Source: Myxococcus stipitatus (lineage in GTDB: Bacteria > Myxococcota > Myxococcia > Myxococcales > Myxococcaceae). Taken from it: a stretch of 64,000 bases of DNA. Every line of letters begins with the position of its first letter. Positions within the stretch are counted from its first letter, which is position 1. Below, piece after piece: positions 1-8,690 of this stretch. The position numbers and the translations under genes were made by a program. Below the pieces are notes generated by a model, which ran no database searches, had not been told where the DNA came from, and saw only the letters and a program-made list of their open reading frames with translations. The stretch lies in NCBI RefSeq assembly GCF_021412625.1, contig NZ_JAKCFI010000019.1:1-64000 (forward strand), in the 5' to 3' direction.

Positions 1-126
1 GGCGCCGCCCGTCTTCGCCAGCACCTTCGTGATGGCCGCCGTCAGCGACGTCTTGCCGTGGTCCACGTGTCCGATCGTGCCGATGTTCACGTGGGGCTTG
101 TTACGCTCGAACTTCTCCTTGGCCAT
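1..126 (-). CDS. tuf: Elongation factor Tu, N-terminal 42 codons (cut by window edge)
   Basis: EF-Tu brings aminoacyl-tRNA to the ribosome with GTP. Only the first 42 residues are present; the rest lies beyond base 1. They include the P-loop [10 protein letters not shown], the standard EF-Tu G1 motif (Ser where many have a second Thr). The ATG is preceded by a purine-rich GAGGAGAGG ribosome binding site. The gene lies just downstream of fusA on the same strand, the classic end of the str operon, with 142 bases between. It might be one of two tuf copies in the genome. Confidence 0.96.
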
Positions 127-268
127 GGCCTCTCCTCACCAGGACAGCCGGTCCGAAGTCCCGGCGCGTCTCGAATCCCTGAAAAATCAACTACGAAAGT
201 GCTGCGTCCTGCTCCAAACCCACCACAACGTCAACTGAAATCGCCTGCCCACCCGTCCGCCAGTCGCT

Positions 269-2347
269 TCAGTACCGGTTCAGCGCCGTCTTGGGCGCCG
301 GGGCGTAGTGGCTGAACTGCATGGTGTAGGTCGCCCTTCCCTGGCTGCGGCTGCGCAGGTCCGTGGAGTAGCCGAACATGGCGGCCAGGGGCACCTGCGC
401 CTGGATGGCCTGCAGGCGGCCCGGGCGGGGCGTCATGCCCAGCACCTTGCCCCGGCGGCCGTTCAGGTCGCCAATCACGTCGCCCATGAAGTCCTCGGGG
501 GTGACGATCTCGCAGCTCATGATGGGCTCGAGGAGCACCGGCGAGGCCGCGCGCACCGCGTCCTTGAACGCCAGGGAGCCGGCGATCTTGAACGCCATCT
601 CGCTGGAGTCCACGTCGTGCATGGAGCCGTCGTAGGCCTCCACCTTCACGTCCACCATGGGGTAGCCGGCCACGGGGCCGTTCTGCATCGCCTCGGCCAC
701 GCCGTCGCGCACCGCGTCCACGAACTCCTTGGACACCGCGCCCCCCGTCACCTTGTTCTCGAAGGCGAAGCCCTTGCCGGCCTCGTTGGGCATCACCCGC
801 AGCCAGATGTGGCCGTACTGGCCCTTGCCACCCGTCTGGCGGATGTACTTGCCCTCGGACTCCGTCTGCGTGGTGATGGTCTCCCGGTAGGCCACCTGCG
901 GCTTGCCGATGTTCGCGTCGACCTTGAACTCGCGCAGCAGGCGGTCGACGATGATCTCCAGGTGCAGCTCGCCCATGCCGGCGATGATGGTCTGCCCCGT
1001 CTCCTCGTTCGTCTTCACGCGGAAGGACGGGTCCTCCATCGCCAGGCGCTGCAGCGACTGGATGATCTTGTCCTGGTCCGCGGTCGACTTCGGCTCGATG
1101 GCGATGTCGATGACCGGCTCGGGGAACTCCATCCGCTCGAGGATGATGGGCTGCTTGTCGTCGCAGAGCGTGTCGCCCGTGGTCGCCAGCTTCAGGCCCA
1201 CCACCGCGCAGATGTCACCGGCATAGCACTCGGTGAGCTCCTCCTTCTTGTCCGCGCGCATCTGCACCAGGCGGCTGACGCGCTCGCGCTTGCCCTTCAC
1301 CGAGTTCCACACCGCCGTGCCGGCCTCCAGCTTGCCGGAGTACACGCGCAGGAACGTCAGCGTCTGGGACTGGAACGCCGGGTCGTTCATGATCTTGAAC
1401 GCCAGGGCGCTGAAGGGCGCGTCGTCGCGCGTCTCGCGCACCGCGTCCTCGCCCTTGGGCGTCTTGCCGTGGATGGGCGGGATGTCCAGCGGGCTGGGCA
1501 GGTAGTCGATGACCGCGTCCAGCAGCGGCTGCACGCCCTTGTGGCGGAACGCCGAACCGCAGAACACGGGGAACAGCTTCAGCCCCACGCAGCCCTTGCG
1601 GATGGCCTGGCGGATCTCCGCCTCGGTCAGCTCCTGGCCCTCCAGGAACTTCTCCGTCAGCGCGTCGTCCTGCTCCGCCGCGGCCTCCAGCAGCTCCGCG
1701 CGCGCGGCGTCCGCCGCGTCCTTGTAGTCGTCCGGAATCTCCACGACGTCGAAGCGGCTGCCCTGCTCCGAGTCCTGGAACACCAGCGCCTTCATCGTCA
1801 CCAGGTCGATGACGCCCCGGTGCTTGTCCTCGGCGCCCAAGGGCAGCTGCATGCGCACCGCGCGCGCGCCGAGCTTCTCCTTGATGGTGCCGACGGACAT
1901 CTCGAAGTCCGCGCCCACCCGGTCCATCTTGTTGATGAAGCAGATGCGGGGGACCTTGTAGCGGTCCGCCTGGCGCCACACCGTCTCGGACTGCGGCTCC
2001 ACGCCGTTGACCGCGTCGAAGACGGTGACGGCGCCGTCGAGCACGCGCAGCGAGCGCTCCACCTCGATGGTGAAGTCCACGTGTCCCGGCGTGTCGATGA
2101 TGTTGACGCGGTAGCGCTGGTCGCCCCGGTTCCAGAAGGCGGTGATCGCCGCGGAGGTGATGGTGATTCCGCGCTCGCGCTCCTGGACCATCCAGTCGGT
2201 GGTGGTGTTGCCCTCATGCACCTCGCCCATCCGGTGGATGGCGCCGGTGTAGAACAGGATGCGCTCGGTGGTCGTCGTCTTGCCGGCATCGATGTGCGCC
2301 ATGATGCCGATGTTGCGGTAGCGCTCCAGGGGATGCTCGCGAGCCAT
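269..2347 (-). CDS. fusA: Elongation factor G
   Basis: EF-G is the GTPase that drives translocation on the ribosome. The product is 692 residues, normal for the family. The G1 loop [14 protein letters not shown] is near residue 17, followed by DTPGHVDF (G3) and NKMDR (G4), then the usual domains II to V. I start at the ATG giving [14 protein letters not shown] because known EF-Gs begin there; an in-frame ATG 57 bases upstream would add an unconserved leader. It is the third gene of the rpsL-rpsG-fusA-tuf order. A strong hairpin separates it from rpsG, so it may have its own promoter or depend on read-through. Confidence 0.98.
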   Translation of the reverse strand: MAREHPLERYRNIGIMAHIDAGKTTTTERILFYTGAIHRMGEVHEGNTTTDWMVQERERGITITSAAITAFWNRGDQRYRVNIIDTPGHVDFTIEVERSLRVLDGAVTVFDAVNGVEPQSETVWRQADRYKVPRICFINKMDRVGADFEMSVGTIKEKLGARAVRMQLPLGAEDKHRGVIDLVTMKALVFQDSEQGSRFDVVEIPDDYKDAADAARAELLEAAAEQDDALTEKFLEGQELTEAEIRQAIRKGCVGLKLFPVFCGSAFRHKGVQPLLDAVIDYLPSPLDIPPIHGKTPKGEDAVRETRDDAPFSALAFKIMNDPAFQSQTLTFLRVYSGKLEAGTAVWNSVKGKRERVSRLVQMRADKKEELTECYAGDICAVVGLKLATTGDTLCDDKQPIILERMEFPEPVIDIAIEPKSTADQDKIIQSLQRLAMEDPSFRVKTNEETGQTIIAGMGELHLEIIVDRLLREFKVDANIGKPQVAYRETITTQTESEGKYIRQTGGKGQYGHIWLRVMPNEAGKGFAFENKVTGGAVSKEFVDAVRDGVAEAMQNGPVAGYPMVDVKVEAYDGSMHDVDSSEMAFKIAGSLAFKDAVRAASPVLLEPIMSCEIVTPEDFMGDVIGDLNGRRGKVLGMTPRPGRLQAIQAQVPLAAMFGYSTDLRSRSQGRATYTMQFSHYAPAPKTALNRY

Positions 2348-2441
2348 TGCCTCGGTACCTCTCATGAGGGCGGCCAGGCTTCGGGAGCCCCTTCGCCATG
2401 CCACCCGGACGATTTCAGAGAACCTGCTTCACCTAAAGAAA

Positions 2442-2472
2442 CCGCCCGGATGCACCTTCTGCATCCGGGCGG
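2442..2472 (-). terminator. Rho-independent terminator-like hairpin between rpsG and fusA
   Basis: A perfect 12-bp inverted repeat (CCGCCCGGATGC / GCATCCGGGCGG) with a 7-base loop. Read on the minus strand it is followed by TTTCTTT, the layout of an intrinsic terminator. It lies 21 bases after the rpsG stop and 94 bases before the fusA start. Confidence 0.85.
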
Positions 2473-2493
2473 CGACCGCGAAGCCTCGAGGGC

Positions 2494-2964
2494 CTACCAG
2501 CGGTAGTGAGCGAAGGCCTTGTTGGCCTCCGCCATCTTGTGCGTGTCTTCACGCTTCTTCACCGCGTTGCCGCGGTTGTTGGCGGCGTCCATGATCTCGC
2601 CGGCCAGCTTCTCCTGCATGGTCTTCTCGCCACGGGCCTTCGAGTACTGGATGATCCAGCGCATGCCGAGGGCCACGCGGCGGTCCTGACGGACCTCGAC
2701 CGGGACCTGGTAGGTGGCGCCACCGACGCGGCGGCTCTTCACCTCGAGGACCGGCTTGACGTTGTCCAGGGCCTTCTTGAAGGTCTTGAGGGGGTCTTCC
2801 TTCGCGCGCTCCTCGATGAGGGCGAAGGCACCGTAGCAAACGCCCTCGGCGATGGACTTCTTGCCCTTCCGCATGAGGTCGTTGACGAACTTGGTGACGA
2901 GCCGGTCCTGGAACTTCGGATCCGGAAGAATCTTGCGCTTGGCGACTACGCGACGACGAGGCAT
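2494..2964 (-). CDS. rpsG: 30S ribosomal protein S7
   Basis: S7 starts assembly of the 30S head and binds 16S rRNA; in many bacteria it also represses its own operon. The product is 156 residues, the usual length, beginning [10 protein letters not shown] and ending in the FAHYRW-type tail typical of bacterial S7. It sits between rpsL and fusA in the conserved str order, 143 bases from rpsL. Confidence 0.98.
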   Translation of the reverse strand: MPRRRVVAKRKILPDPKFQDRLVTKFVNDLMRKGKKSIAEGVCYGAFALIEERAKEDPLKTFKKALDNVKPVLEVKSRRVGGATYQVPVEVRQDRRVALGMRWIIQYSKARGEKTMQEKLAGEIMDAANNRGNAVKKREDTHKMAEANKAFAHYRW

Positions 2965-3107
2965 CTCTTCTCTCTTCCCTTACGCCCCACTCTCCTTGGA
3001 GAGCGCTACAGCGGGGGCTTCAAGTACCGCTAGGAGGAACTTCGACAGGACGCTCCCCAGGGTGCGGGGCTCAACGTCCGGAACACGAAACGAAGGTGGT
3101 CTACGGC

Positions 3108-3479
3108 TCAGCTCGGACGCTTGGCGCCGTACTTGGAGCGGCTCTGCTTGCGGCCCGCCACGCCCACGGAGTCGAGCGTTCCACGGACGATGTGGTAGCG
3201 CACGCCCGGGAGGTCCTTCACACGGCCGCCGCGGATCATCACCACCGAGTGCTCCTGGAGGTTGTGGCCCACGCCGGGGATGTAGGACGTGACCTCGATC
3301 CCGTTCGTCAGACGCACGCGGGCCACCTTGCGGAGGGCCGAGTTCGGCTTCTTGGGGGTCGTGGTGTACACGCGGGTGCAGACGCCGCGCTTCTGGGGGC
3401 ACTCCTTGAGCGCGGGGCTCTTGCCCTTGATGTTCAGCTTCTCGCGGCCCTTGCGGACCAGCTGGCTAATGGTCGGCAC
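3108..3479 (-). CDS. rpsL: 30S ribosomal protein S12
   Basis: S12 shapes the decoding centre and is the site of streptomycin-resistance mutations. The product is 123 residues, full length. The [13 protein letters not shown] segment near residue 40 and the [12 protein letters not shown] segment near residue 90 are both present. The lysines that change in streptomycin-resistant strains look wild type (KKPNS). It is the first gene of the str operon, downstream of a near-consensus promoter at 3564-3591. Confidence 0.98.
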   Translation of the reverse strand: MPTISQLVRKGREKLNIKGKSPALKECPQKRGVCTRVYTTTPKKPNSALRKVARVRLTNGIEVTSYIPGVGHNLQEHSVVMIRGGRVKDLPGVRYHIVRGTLDSVGVAGRKQSRSKYGAKRPS

Positions 3480-3563
3480 TGATACCTCGTTCTTCGGGGT
3501 TGGCCGCCGCCAGTCACACGGGGCGGCGCATATCTACCTACAGGACTACTGAAAAGGGCCGCG

Positions 3564-3591
3564 AGTATAGGGACCGACCCCACCGTGTCAA
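3564..3591 (-). promoter_or_regulatory. Sigma-70 type promoter for the str operon
   Basis: Read on the minus strand: TTGACA (3586-3591), a 16-base spacer, then TATACT (3564-3569), a near-perfect housekeeping promoter. It lies about 85 bases upstream of the rpsL start, leaving a leader that could carry translational control. Confidence 0.8.
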
Positions 3592-3693
3592 GCACGGCAT
3601 GACTCCTGCCTGGAACAGGCCAGCAGTCGCGAGGTCATTCCCGATATCCGACAACCCGGAGTACGACGGGTCGCTCCTCTACTCCGCGTGCAC

Positions 3694-4188
3694 TCAGAAG
3701 TCGAGGACCATCACCACCGCGTCCTCGCCCTCGTCCACGTAGTAGTTCGGGCGGATGCCGACGGGCCGGAACCCCAGGGAGCGGTAGAGCTGGAGCGCCG
3801 CTTCGTTGCTGCGGCGGACCTCCAGCGTGGCCAGGCTGCAGCGCCGGGCCTTGCCGCGCTCGAGCACCTCGTCCATGACGGCTCTCGCCACGCCCCGACG
3901 CCGGTGCTGCGGCGCGGTGGCCACGTTGAGCACGTGCACCTCGTCGTGGACGATCCAGAAGATGGCCAGGCCCAGCAACAGGGGGGCGGTCTCCGGCTGG
4001 GGCTCCTCGACCAGGAGGATGGTGGACCACTCGTGCTCGAGCTCCCGGCGCAACAGCTCCGGGGACCAGGGGTTCTTGAAGGCGGCCTTCTCCAGCGCCA
4101 TCACCGCCGTCAGGTCCGCCTCCGTCATCTTCCGGATGGAGAAGCCGTGGTGGATCCTCGGCTCGCCCTCCTCCCTCATCCGCCTCAT
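3694..4188 (-). CDS. rimI: RimI-type ribosomal protein S18 N-acetyltransferase (GNAT)
   Basis: RimI transfers acetyl from acetyl-CoA to the N-terminus of ribosomal protein S18. The product is 164 residues with a GNAT fold. It has the FKNPWSPELL segment near residue 40 that marks RimI proteins, the acetyl-CoA loop QHRRRGVARAVM near residue 100, and LEVRRSNEAALQLYRSLGF near the end. Its ATG overlaps the stop of the SurA-like gene (ATGA), so the two are translationally coupled. An in-frame ATG 9 bases downstream could also be used. Confidence 0.9.
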   Translation of the reverse strand: MRRMREEGEPRIHHGFSIRKMTEADLTAVMALEKAAFKNPWSPELLRRELEHEWSTILLVEEPQPETAPLLLGLAIFWIVHDEVHVLNVATAPQHRRRGVARAVMDEVLERGKARRCSLATLEVRRSNEAALQLYRSLGFRPVGIRPNYYVDEGEDAVVMVLDF

Positions 4189-4895
4189 CGCCGCGCCTCC
4201 CGCGTGAACGGCGCCACGCGGCGCACCTGGGCCAAAGCCCTCACCTGGGCCAGCTCCTCCACCGCCAGGGCCGCGTACCGCTCCCGGAAGAGCTTCTCCC
4301 GGATGGCGTCGCGCGCCGTCTCGTAGTCCGCCGGGTAGTCCGCCGCGTGCTGTTCGTAGTGGCGGCGGATCTCCGTCTCGCCCACCTGGGCCCGCAGGCG
4401 GATCCGGCTGTCGAGCACCCGCTCCGCCCTCAGCCCCCGGGCCAGCACGGCCCGCAGGCCCTCCAGGTCCACGTCGTTGCGCGCGAGGAACCGGGCCAGG
4501 GCCGCCTCGCCGCCGAGCTTCAGCCGAAAGGCGTCCAGCCGGGCCTCGACCTCCGCGGGCTCCGCCGGGAAGGCCTGGAGCCGGTCGGCATTCAGGACCT
4601 GGACCCGCTGGCTGATGATGAACTCCAGCGCGCCCCGCAGCGTCTCGTCGTCGAGGGGGGCCTCCAGGGCCTGGACGCCCCCCCGTTGCACGAGCGCCAC
4701 CCGGGCCTCGAACTCCAGCTCGCTCAGGGAGAGCACACGCCCCTCGATGATGGCGACCACCCGGTCGACCACCCTCCCCTGGACGTCCGGAGGGGGCTCG
4801 GTGGCCCCTCCGGCGGCGGGCAGGAGCAGGAGCCAGCCCGCCAGCCACCAGGTCCCCGCTCGCGCTCGGCGCGGCACTGCCATGGCCTCCCTCAT
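4185..4895 (-). CDS. SurA N-terminal-like periplasmic chaperone
   Basis: The protein (236 residues) begins with a hydrophobic export signal ([15 protein letters not shown]). It continues with [20 protein letters not shown], a form of the start of SurA/PpiD foldases where the chain reads VDRIVAVVNDEVIT. The helical part fits a SurA_N chaperone domain. No parvulin isomerase domain is visible, so this is probably a chaperone without isomerase activity, acting on envelope proteins in the periplasm. A second ATG 12 bases in has a closer GGGAGG site. It is coupled to rimI and divergent from the dnaJ-like gene. Confidence 0.7.
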   Translation of the reverse strand: MREAMAVPRRARAGTWWLAGWLLLLPAAGGATEPPPDVQGRVVDRVVAIIEGRVLSLSELEFEARVALVQRGGVQALEAPLDDETLRGALEFIISQRVQVLNADRLQAFPAEPAEVEARLDAFRLKLGGEAALARFLARNDVDLEGLRAVLARGLRAERVLDSRIRLRAQVGETEIRRHYEQHAADYPADYETARDAIREKLFRERYAALAVEELAQVRALAQVRRVAPFTREARR

Positions 4896-4995
4896 CTTTC
4901 GGCGACTTTATACATCCCAGGCCTGCCAGCCAGTCCTTGCTGGCGCCCGCCATGCGACTGGTTACTTTCAGTCACGTACATCCTGGCGGGAGCCC

Positions 4996-5997
4996 ATGGC
5001 GGACGACTACTACAAGATCCTCGGCGTGGAACGCGCGGCATCCGCGGACGCCATCAAGAAGGCGTACCGGAAGCTGGCTCGCCAGTACCACCCCGACGTC
5101 AACCCGGGCAACAAGGCGGCCGAGGAGAAGTTCAAGCAGATCGGCACCGCCTTCGAGGTGCTGTCGGACCCGAAGAAGCGCAAGCTGTACGACGAGTTCG
5201 GCGAGGACGCGGAGAAGATCGGCTACGACGACAAGAAAGCCGAGGCCTACCGGCAGTACCGGGCGGCGGCCTCCCGCGGCGGCGCGGGCGGAATCCCCTA
5301 TGGAGGCGAGGACTTCGACCTCGGGGACCTCTTCAACGACCTGTTCGGGCGCCGGGGGGGCGGCGGCGGGGTCGGCGGCTTCGACGTCAACGAGGTCTTC
5401 GGCGGCCGGAGGCGCCGACAGGCGGGCCCCGAGCGGGGCGAGGACCTGACCACCCAGGTGCGCGTGTCCCTGGCCGAGGCCGTCAACGGCGCCGAGCGGA
5501 CGCTCGCGGTGACGCGGCCGAGCCGGGACGGCCAGGGGGAGGACACCGTGCGGTTGACGGTGAAGATTCCCGCCGGCGTCCACACCGGCTCCAAGGTGAG
5601 GCTCGCCGGCCAGGGCGGGCCGGGGCTCCGGGGCGGGCCCGCCGGGGACCTCTACATCGAGACGGACGTGGCCGAGCACCCCCTGGTCCGGCGCGAGGGA
5701 GACGACCTGCACGTGGACCTGCCCGTGACGGTCTCCGAGGCCATGCTGGGCTCGGAGGTCCGCGTCCCCACCTTCCAGGGCGAGGTGACCCTGAAGGTCC
5801 CCGCGGGCTCGCAGTCCGGCCGCCAGATGCGGCTGAAGGGCCGCGGCGTCCCCTCCCTCAAGGGCGGTGCGCCGGGCGACCTGTATCTCCATCTCCAGGT
5901 CAAGGTCCCGGAGAACGCCTCCCCGGAGGCCCGCGAGGCCGCGGAGACGCTCTCCAAGGCCTATCGCGAGGACGTGCGTCGCGAGCTGACTCTCTGA
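4996..5997 (+). CDS. DnaJ-class co-chaperone without zinc finger (CbpA-like)
   Basis: J-proteins stimulate the ATPase of DnaK and hand it substrates. The 333-residue product has a J domain (about 1-70) with the essential HPD tripeptide in QYHPDVNPG, a Gly-rich linker with GDLFNDLFG (about 105-150), and the two beta-sandwich DnaJ C-terminal domains (about 155-325). The CxxCxGxG zinc repeats of full DnaJ are missing, which makes it CbpA-like (type II). The ATG follows GGCGGGAG. It stands alone on the plus strand, 87 bases before a HEAT-repeat gene. Confidence 0.9.
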   Translation: MADDYYKILGVERAASADAIKKAYRKLARQYHPDVNPGNKAAEEKFKQIGTAFEVLSDPKKRKLYDEFGEDAEKIGYDDKKAEAYRQYRAAASRGGAGGIPYGGEDFDLGDLFNDLFGRRGGGGGVGGFDVNEVFGGRRRRQAGPERGEDLTTQVRVSLAEAVNGAERTLAVTRPSRDGQGEDTVRLTVKIPAGVHTGSKVRLAGQGGPGLRGGPAGDLYIETDVAEHPLVRREGDDLHVDLPVTVSEAMLGSEVRVPTFQGEVTLKVPAGSQSGRQMRLKGRGVPSLKGGAPGDLYLHLQVKVPENASPEAREAAETLSKAYREDVRRELTL

Positions 5998-6084
5998 CAC
6001 CTTTGCCTCTTGTCCTGGGCGCCGCCACGTCATAGACGGCCCCTCTACCTTCACGTCGTCGCAGGAAACGGAGCACACGCGCAC

Positions 6085-6813
6085 ATGGGCCTCTTCGACA
6101 TCTTCACGGGCGGCTCGGGCCCCGAGAAAGCCCTCAAGCTCAAGCCCAAGGTCACCCAGAAGTACGGTGACCCGTCCACGCGCCAGAAGGCCATCCAGCA
6201 GCTCGGCGAGATGCGGATCCCCGAGGCCGTCTCCGTGCTGCTCGCCCGCTTCACCATCACCGTGGATCCGCTCACCACGGACGCGGACGAGAAGGAGCAC
6301 ACCTTCGAGCTCATCAAGAGCTTCGGCAAGGACGCCGTCCCGCCCATCACCGAGTTCCTCACCAAGACGGAGCAGGCCACCTCGTGGGGGCTGCGGCTCT
6401 TGAGCGAGCTGCTCACCGAGGACGAGGTCACCGGCGTCTGCGTCGACGCGCTCCAGCACCTGTCCGCCCACTACACGAAGAACCCCGAGAAGAAGGTCGT
6501 CCTGCTCCACCACGTCACCGGCCGGCAGGACCCGCGCATCGCCCCCGTGGTGGTGCCCTTCCTCGAGGACATGTCGGACGACGTGAAGATCGCCGCCCTC
6601 AAGGCGCTCGCCTCCCTCAAGTACGAGCCGGCCCGCGAGCCCATGCTCAAGCTGCTCACCGCCGAGGAGACCGCCCGGCGCGTCCAGACGTCCGCGCTCG
6701 CAGCGCTGGCCGACACGGGCTTCACCACGGGTGCGTCCCGGGCGCAGGTCGAGCCACTGCTGGTGGAGCCGTTCGTCCTGGACAAGGACGGCCGCATCCA
6801 GCGCCGCGCCTGA
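6085..6813 (+). CDS. HEAT-repeat protein of unknown role
   Basis: This is a soluble all-helical protein of 242 residues. It has repeated units of the kind VSVLLARF, DAVPPITEFL and VKIAALKALASLKYEPAREPMLKLL, matching HEAT or armadillo repeats. Such solenoids normally bind other proteins; no catalytic motif is visible. The start MGLFDIFTGG was chosen because the upstream in-frame sequence is not protein-like. It lies between the dnaJ-like gene and the hybrid kinase gene and may serve either. Confidence 0.75.
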   Translation: MGLFDIFTGGSGPEKALKLKPKVTQKYGDPSTRQKAIQQLGEMRIPEAVSVLLARFTITVDPLTTDADEKEHTFELIKSFGKDAVPPITEFLTKTEQATSWGLRLLSELLTEDEVTGVCVDALQHLSAHYTKNPEKKVVLLHHVTGRQDPRIAPVVVPFLEDMSDDVKIAALKALASLKYEPAREPMLKLLTAEETARRVQTSALAALADTGFTTGASRAQVEPLLVEPFVLDKDGRIQRRA

Positions 6814-6910
6814 GCCCCGCTGTCTGACAGGCGACACGGGTAGTGTCCTCCGGAAGGCCCTGCGTGCCGGGGCCGTTTCCTCGCGCGTGGGACAAGAGCA
6901 GGATTCACGC

Positions 6911-8605
6911 GTGCGCTCGCGAAAGAAGGGGGCCCTGGCCGAGGTCGTGCCACTGCGCCCCACCACCCCGAAGAAGCCCGCCCGTCGAGCGGCGAAGCCG
7001 GCCCCGCCGGTGGACGCCGAGGCCACCGCCCGCGCCCTGCTGGAGATGGCGCGCCACCTGACGGACAACGCCGGTCCCACCGAGGCCCTGCGCGCCCATC
7101 TGCAGACGCTCCACGCGCTGCTCAAGCCCAAGGTCTGTTACGTCGCCCGCTACTTCCCGTCCCGGGAGCAGCTCCACGTCGAGCACGTGCGCGGCCGCTA
7201 CGACAACCGCGTCATCGCCGCCGCGCCCGGAGAGGGCGTGGTGGGCCGGGCCTTCTCCGAGAAGAAGCTCCTGCGCGAGGAGGACACCCTCGCCGTGCCC
7301 CTGGAGGGCCCGCAGGGTGTCACCGGCGTGCTGGTGGTGCTGGGGGCGCGGCGCGCGGCGTCGGACACCGTGCTGCAGTCGCTGGCGGCCCAGCTCGCGG
7401 CGGCCTACGAGGTGGCCCGCCTGCGCGACGACAGCGCCCGCAGGAACAAGGACCTGCAGACGGCCATCGCGGGCCTCAAGAGCCTCGAGCAGAACCGCGA
7501 GGAGCTGCTCGGCAACGTCTCCCACGACCTGAAGAACCCGCTCACCACCATCAAGTCCTACCTGGCGATGATGGGGCGCGAGAAGCTGGGGCCCCTCACG
7601 GACTCGCAGCGCCGCGCGGTGCAGATCTGCGACCGCAATTCGGACCGCATGCTGCGCATGGTGAACGACCTGCTGCTCATGTCCCGGCTCCAGTCCGGGA
7701 AGATGCAGCTCAACCAGCGCCCCTTCGGCCTCAAGGCCGTGGCCGAGGAGGTGGTGCGCGCGCTGGGCGCCCTCGCCGAGCACTGCAAGGTCAAGGTGGT
7801 GATTCCGCCTTGCTCCGAGGTCTTCGTGCGGGGCGACCGCGAGCGCATCGCCGAGGCCATCCACAACCTCGTCGAGAACGGCATCCACCACAGCGAGGCC
7901 GACGACACCATCGAGGTCCGCGTCTCCGCCGAGGATGGCCTCGCCACGCTCATGGTGAAGGACACCGGCCCGGGCCTGTCCGCGGACGCGCTGGAGCACG
8001 CCTTCGACGCCTTCTACCGGGTCCAACCGGGCGTGCCCCGGCCCCCGGGCGCGGGCCTGGGGCTGCCGCTGGTGGGGAAGATCGTCGCCCTGCACGGGGG
8101 CCGCGTGGAGGCCTCCAGCGTGCTCGGCGAGGGGAGCACCTTCCAGATGGTGCTGCCCATGTTCGCCGGGGCGGTGGCCTCGCCGGACGCCAACCAGGTG
8201 GCGCCCAAGGCGGGCGGCATCCTGCTGGTCGAGGACGACGCGGACTGCCGCGAGGTGCTCCAGCAGGTGCTGGAGCAGGAGGGCTACCGGGTGATGGCCA
8301 CCTCGGGGGCGTCCGAGGCGCGCTCCATCCTCTCGCACATCCGGCCGGCCATGGTGCTGCTGGACCTGCGGCTGAGCGAGGAGGACGGCCAGTCCGTGCT
8401 GCGCTTCATCCGGGGCACCGAGTCGCTGGCGGACATCGCCGTGTACATCATCTCGGGAGCCAGCGAGGTGGCCTCGCTCACCTCGGGACAGGGCCTGGAG
8501 CGCATCGACGGCTTCTTCGAGAAGCCGCTCCAGCTCCCCAAGCTCCTGGACACGGTGGCGGCGGTGGTGCGGCCCAGCCGCCGGGCCCCGGCCGTCGTCT
8601 CCTGA
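6911..8605 (+). CDS. Soluble hybrid histidine kinase: GAF, HisKA, HATPase, receiver
   Basis: A two-component sensor of 564 residues without membrane segments, so it senses a cytoplasmic signal. Order: GAF-like domain (about 40-180), H-box VSHDLKNPLTTIKSYL with the phosphorylated His near 205, N-box NLVENGIHH, G-boxes DTGPGLS and GAGLGLPLVG, then a C-terminal receiver (about 437-555) with the phospho-acceptor Asp in VLLDLRL near 485 and the conserved Lys in FFEKPL. I chose the GTG that follows AGGA because sequence further upstream overlaps the previous gene. No output domain or partner regulator lies beside it. Phosphate probably passes His to Asp within the protein or on to an unlinked partner. 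Confidence 0.9.
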   Translation: MRSRKKGALAEVVPLRPTTPKKPARRAAKPAPPVDAEATARALLEMARHLTDNAGPTEALRAHLQTLHALLKPKVCYVARYFPSREQLHVEHVRGRYDNRVIAAAPGEGVVGRAFSEKKLLREEDTLAVPLEGPQGVTGVLVVLGARRAASDTVLQSLAAQLAAAYEVARLRDDSARRNKDLQTAIAGLKSLEQNREELLGNVSHDLKNPLTTIKSYLAMMGREKLGPLTDSQRRAVQICDRNSDRMLRMVNDLLLMSRLQSGKMQLNQRPFGLKAVAEEVVRALGALAEHCKVKVVIPPCSEVFVRGDRERIAEAIHNLVENGIHHSEADDTIEVRVSAEDGLATLMVKDTGPGLSADALEHAFDAFYRVQPGVPRPPGAGLGLPLVGKIVALHGGRVEASSVLGEGSTFQMVLPMFAGAVASPDANQVAPKAGGILLVEDDADCREVLQQVLEQEGYRVMATSGASEARSILSHIRPAMVLLDLRLSEEDGQSVLRFIRGTESLADIAVYIISGASEVASLTSGQGLERIDGFFEKPLQLPKLLDTVAAVVRPSRRAPAVVS

Positions 8606-8643
8606 CGGGGGCCGGAGCGACGATTGGACCGCGGAACCAACAA

Positions 8644-8664
8644 GAGGTGGCCGGAAGCCACCTC
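8644..8664 (+). other. Hairpin just upstream of argS
   Basis: Perfect 8-bp inverted repeat GAGGTGGC / GCCACCTC with a 5-base loop. A TAGTAT box (8673-8678), possibly a -10 element, follows it, and then the argS start at 8691. It could be the end of the kinase transcript or an operator over the argS promoter. No T-run follows. Confidence 0.4.
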
Positions 8665-8690
8665 GCCTTGGCTAGTATCCGCGCGTTCCC

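Noticed and set aside
308-2506. Very long open frame on the plus strand opposite fusA
   Set aside because: It is a mirror of fusA: high GC at third positions keeps the opposite frame open. The protein is rich in His, Leu, Val and Arg with no family pattern.
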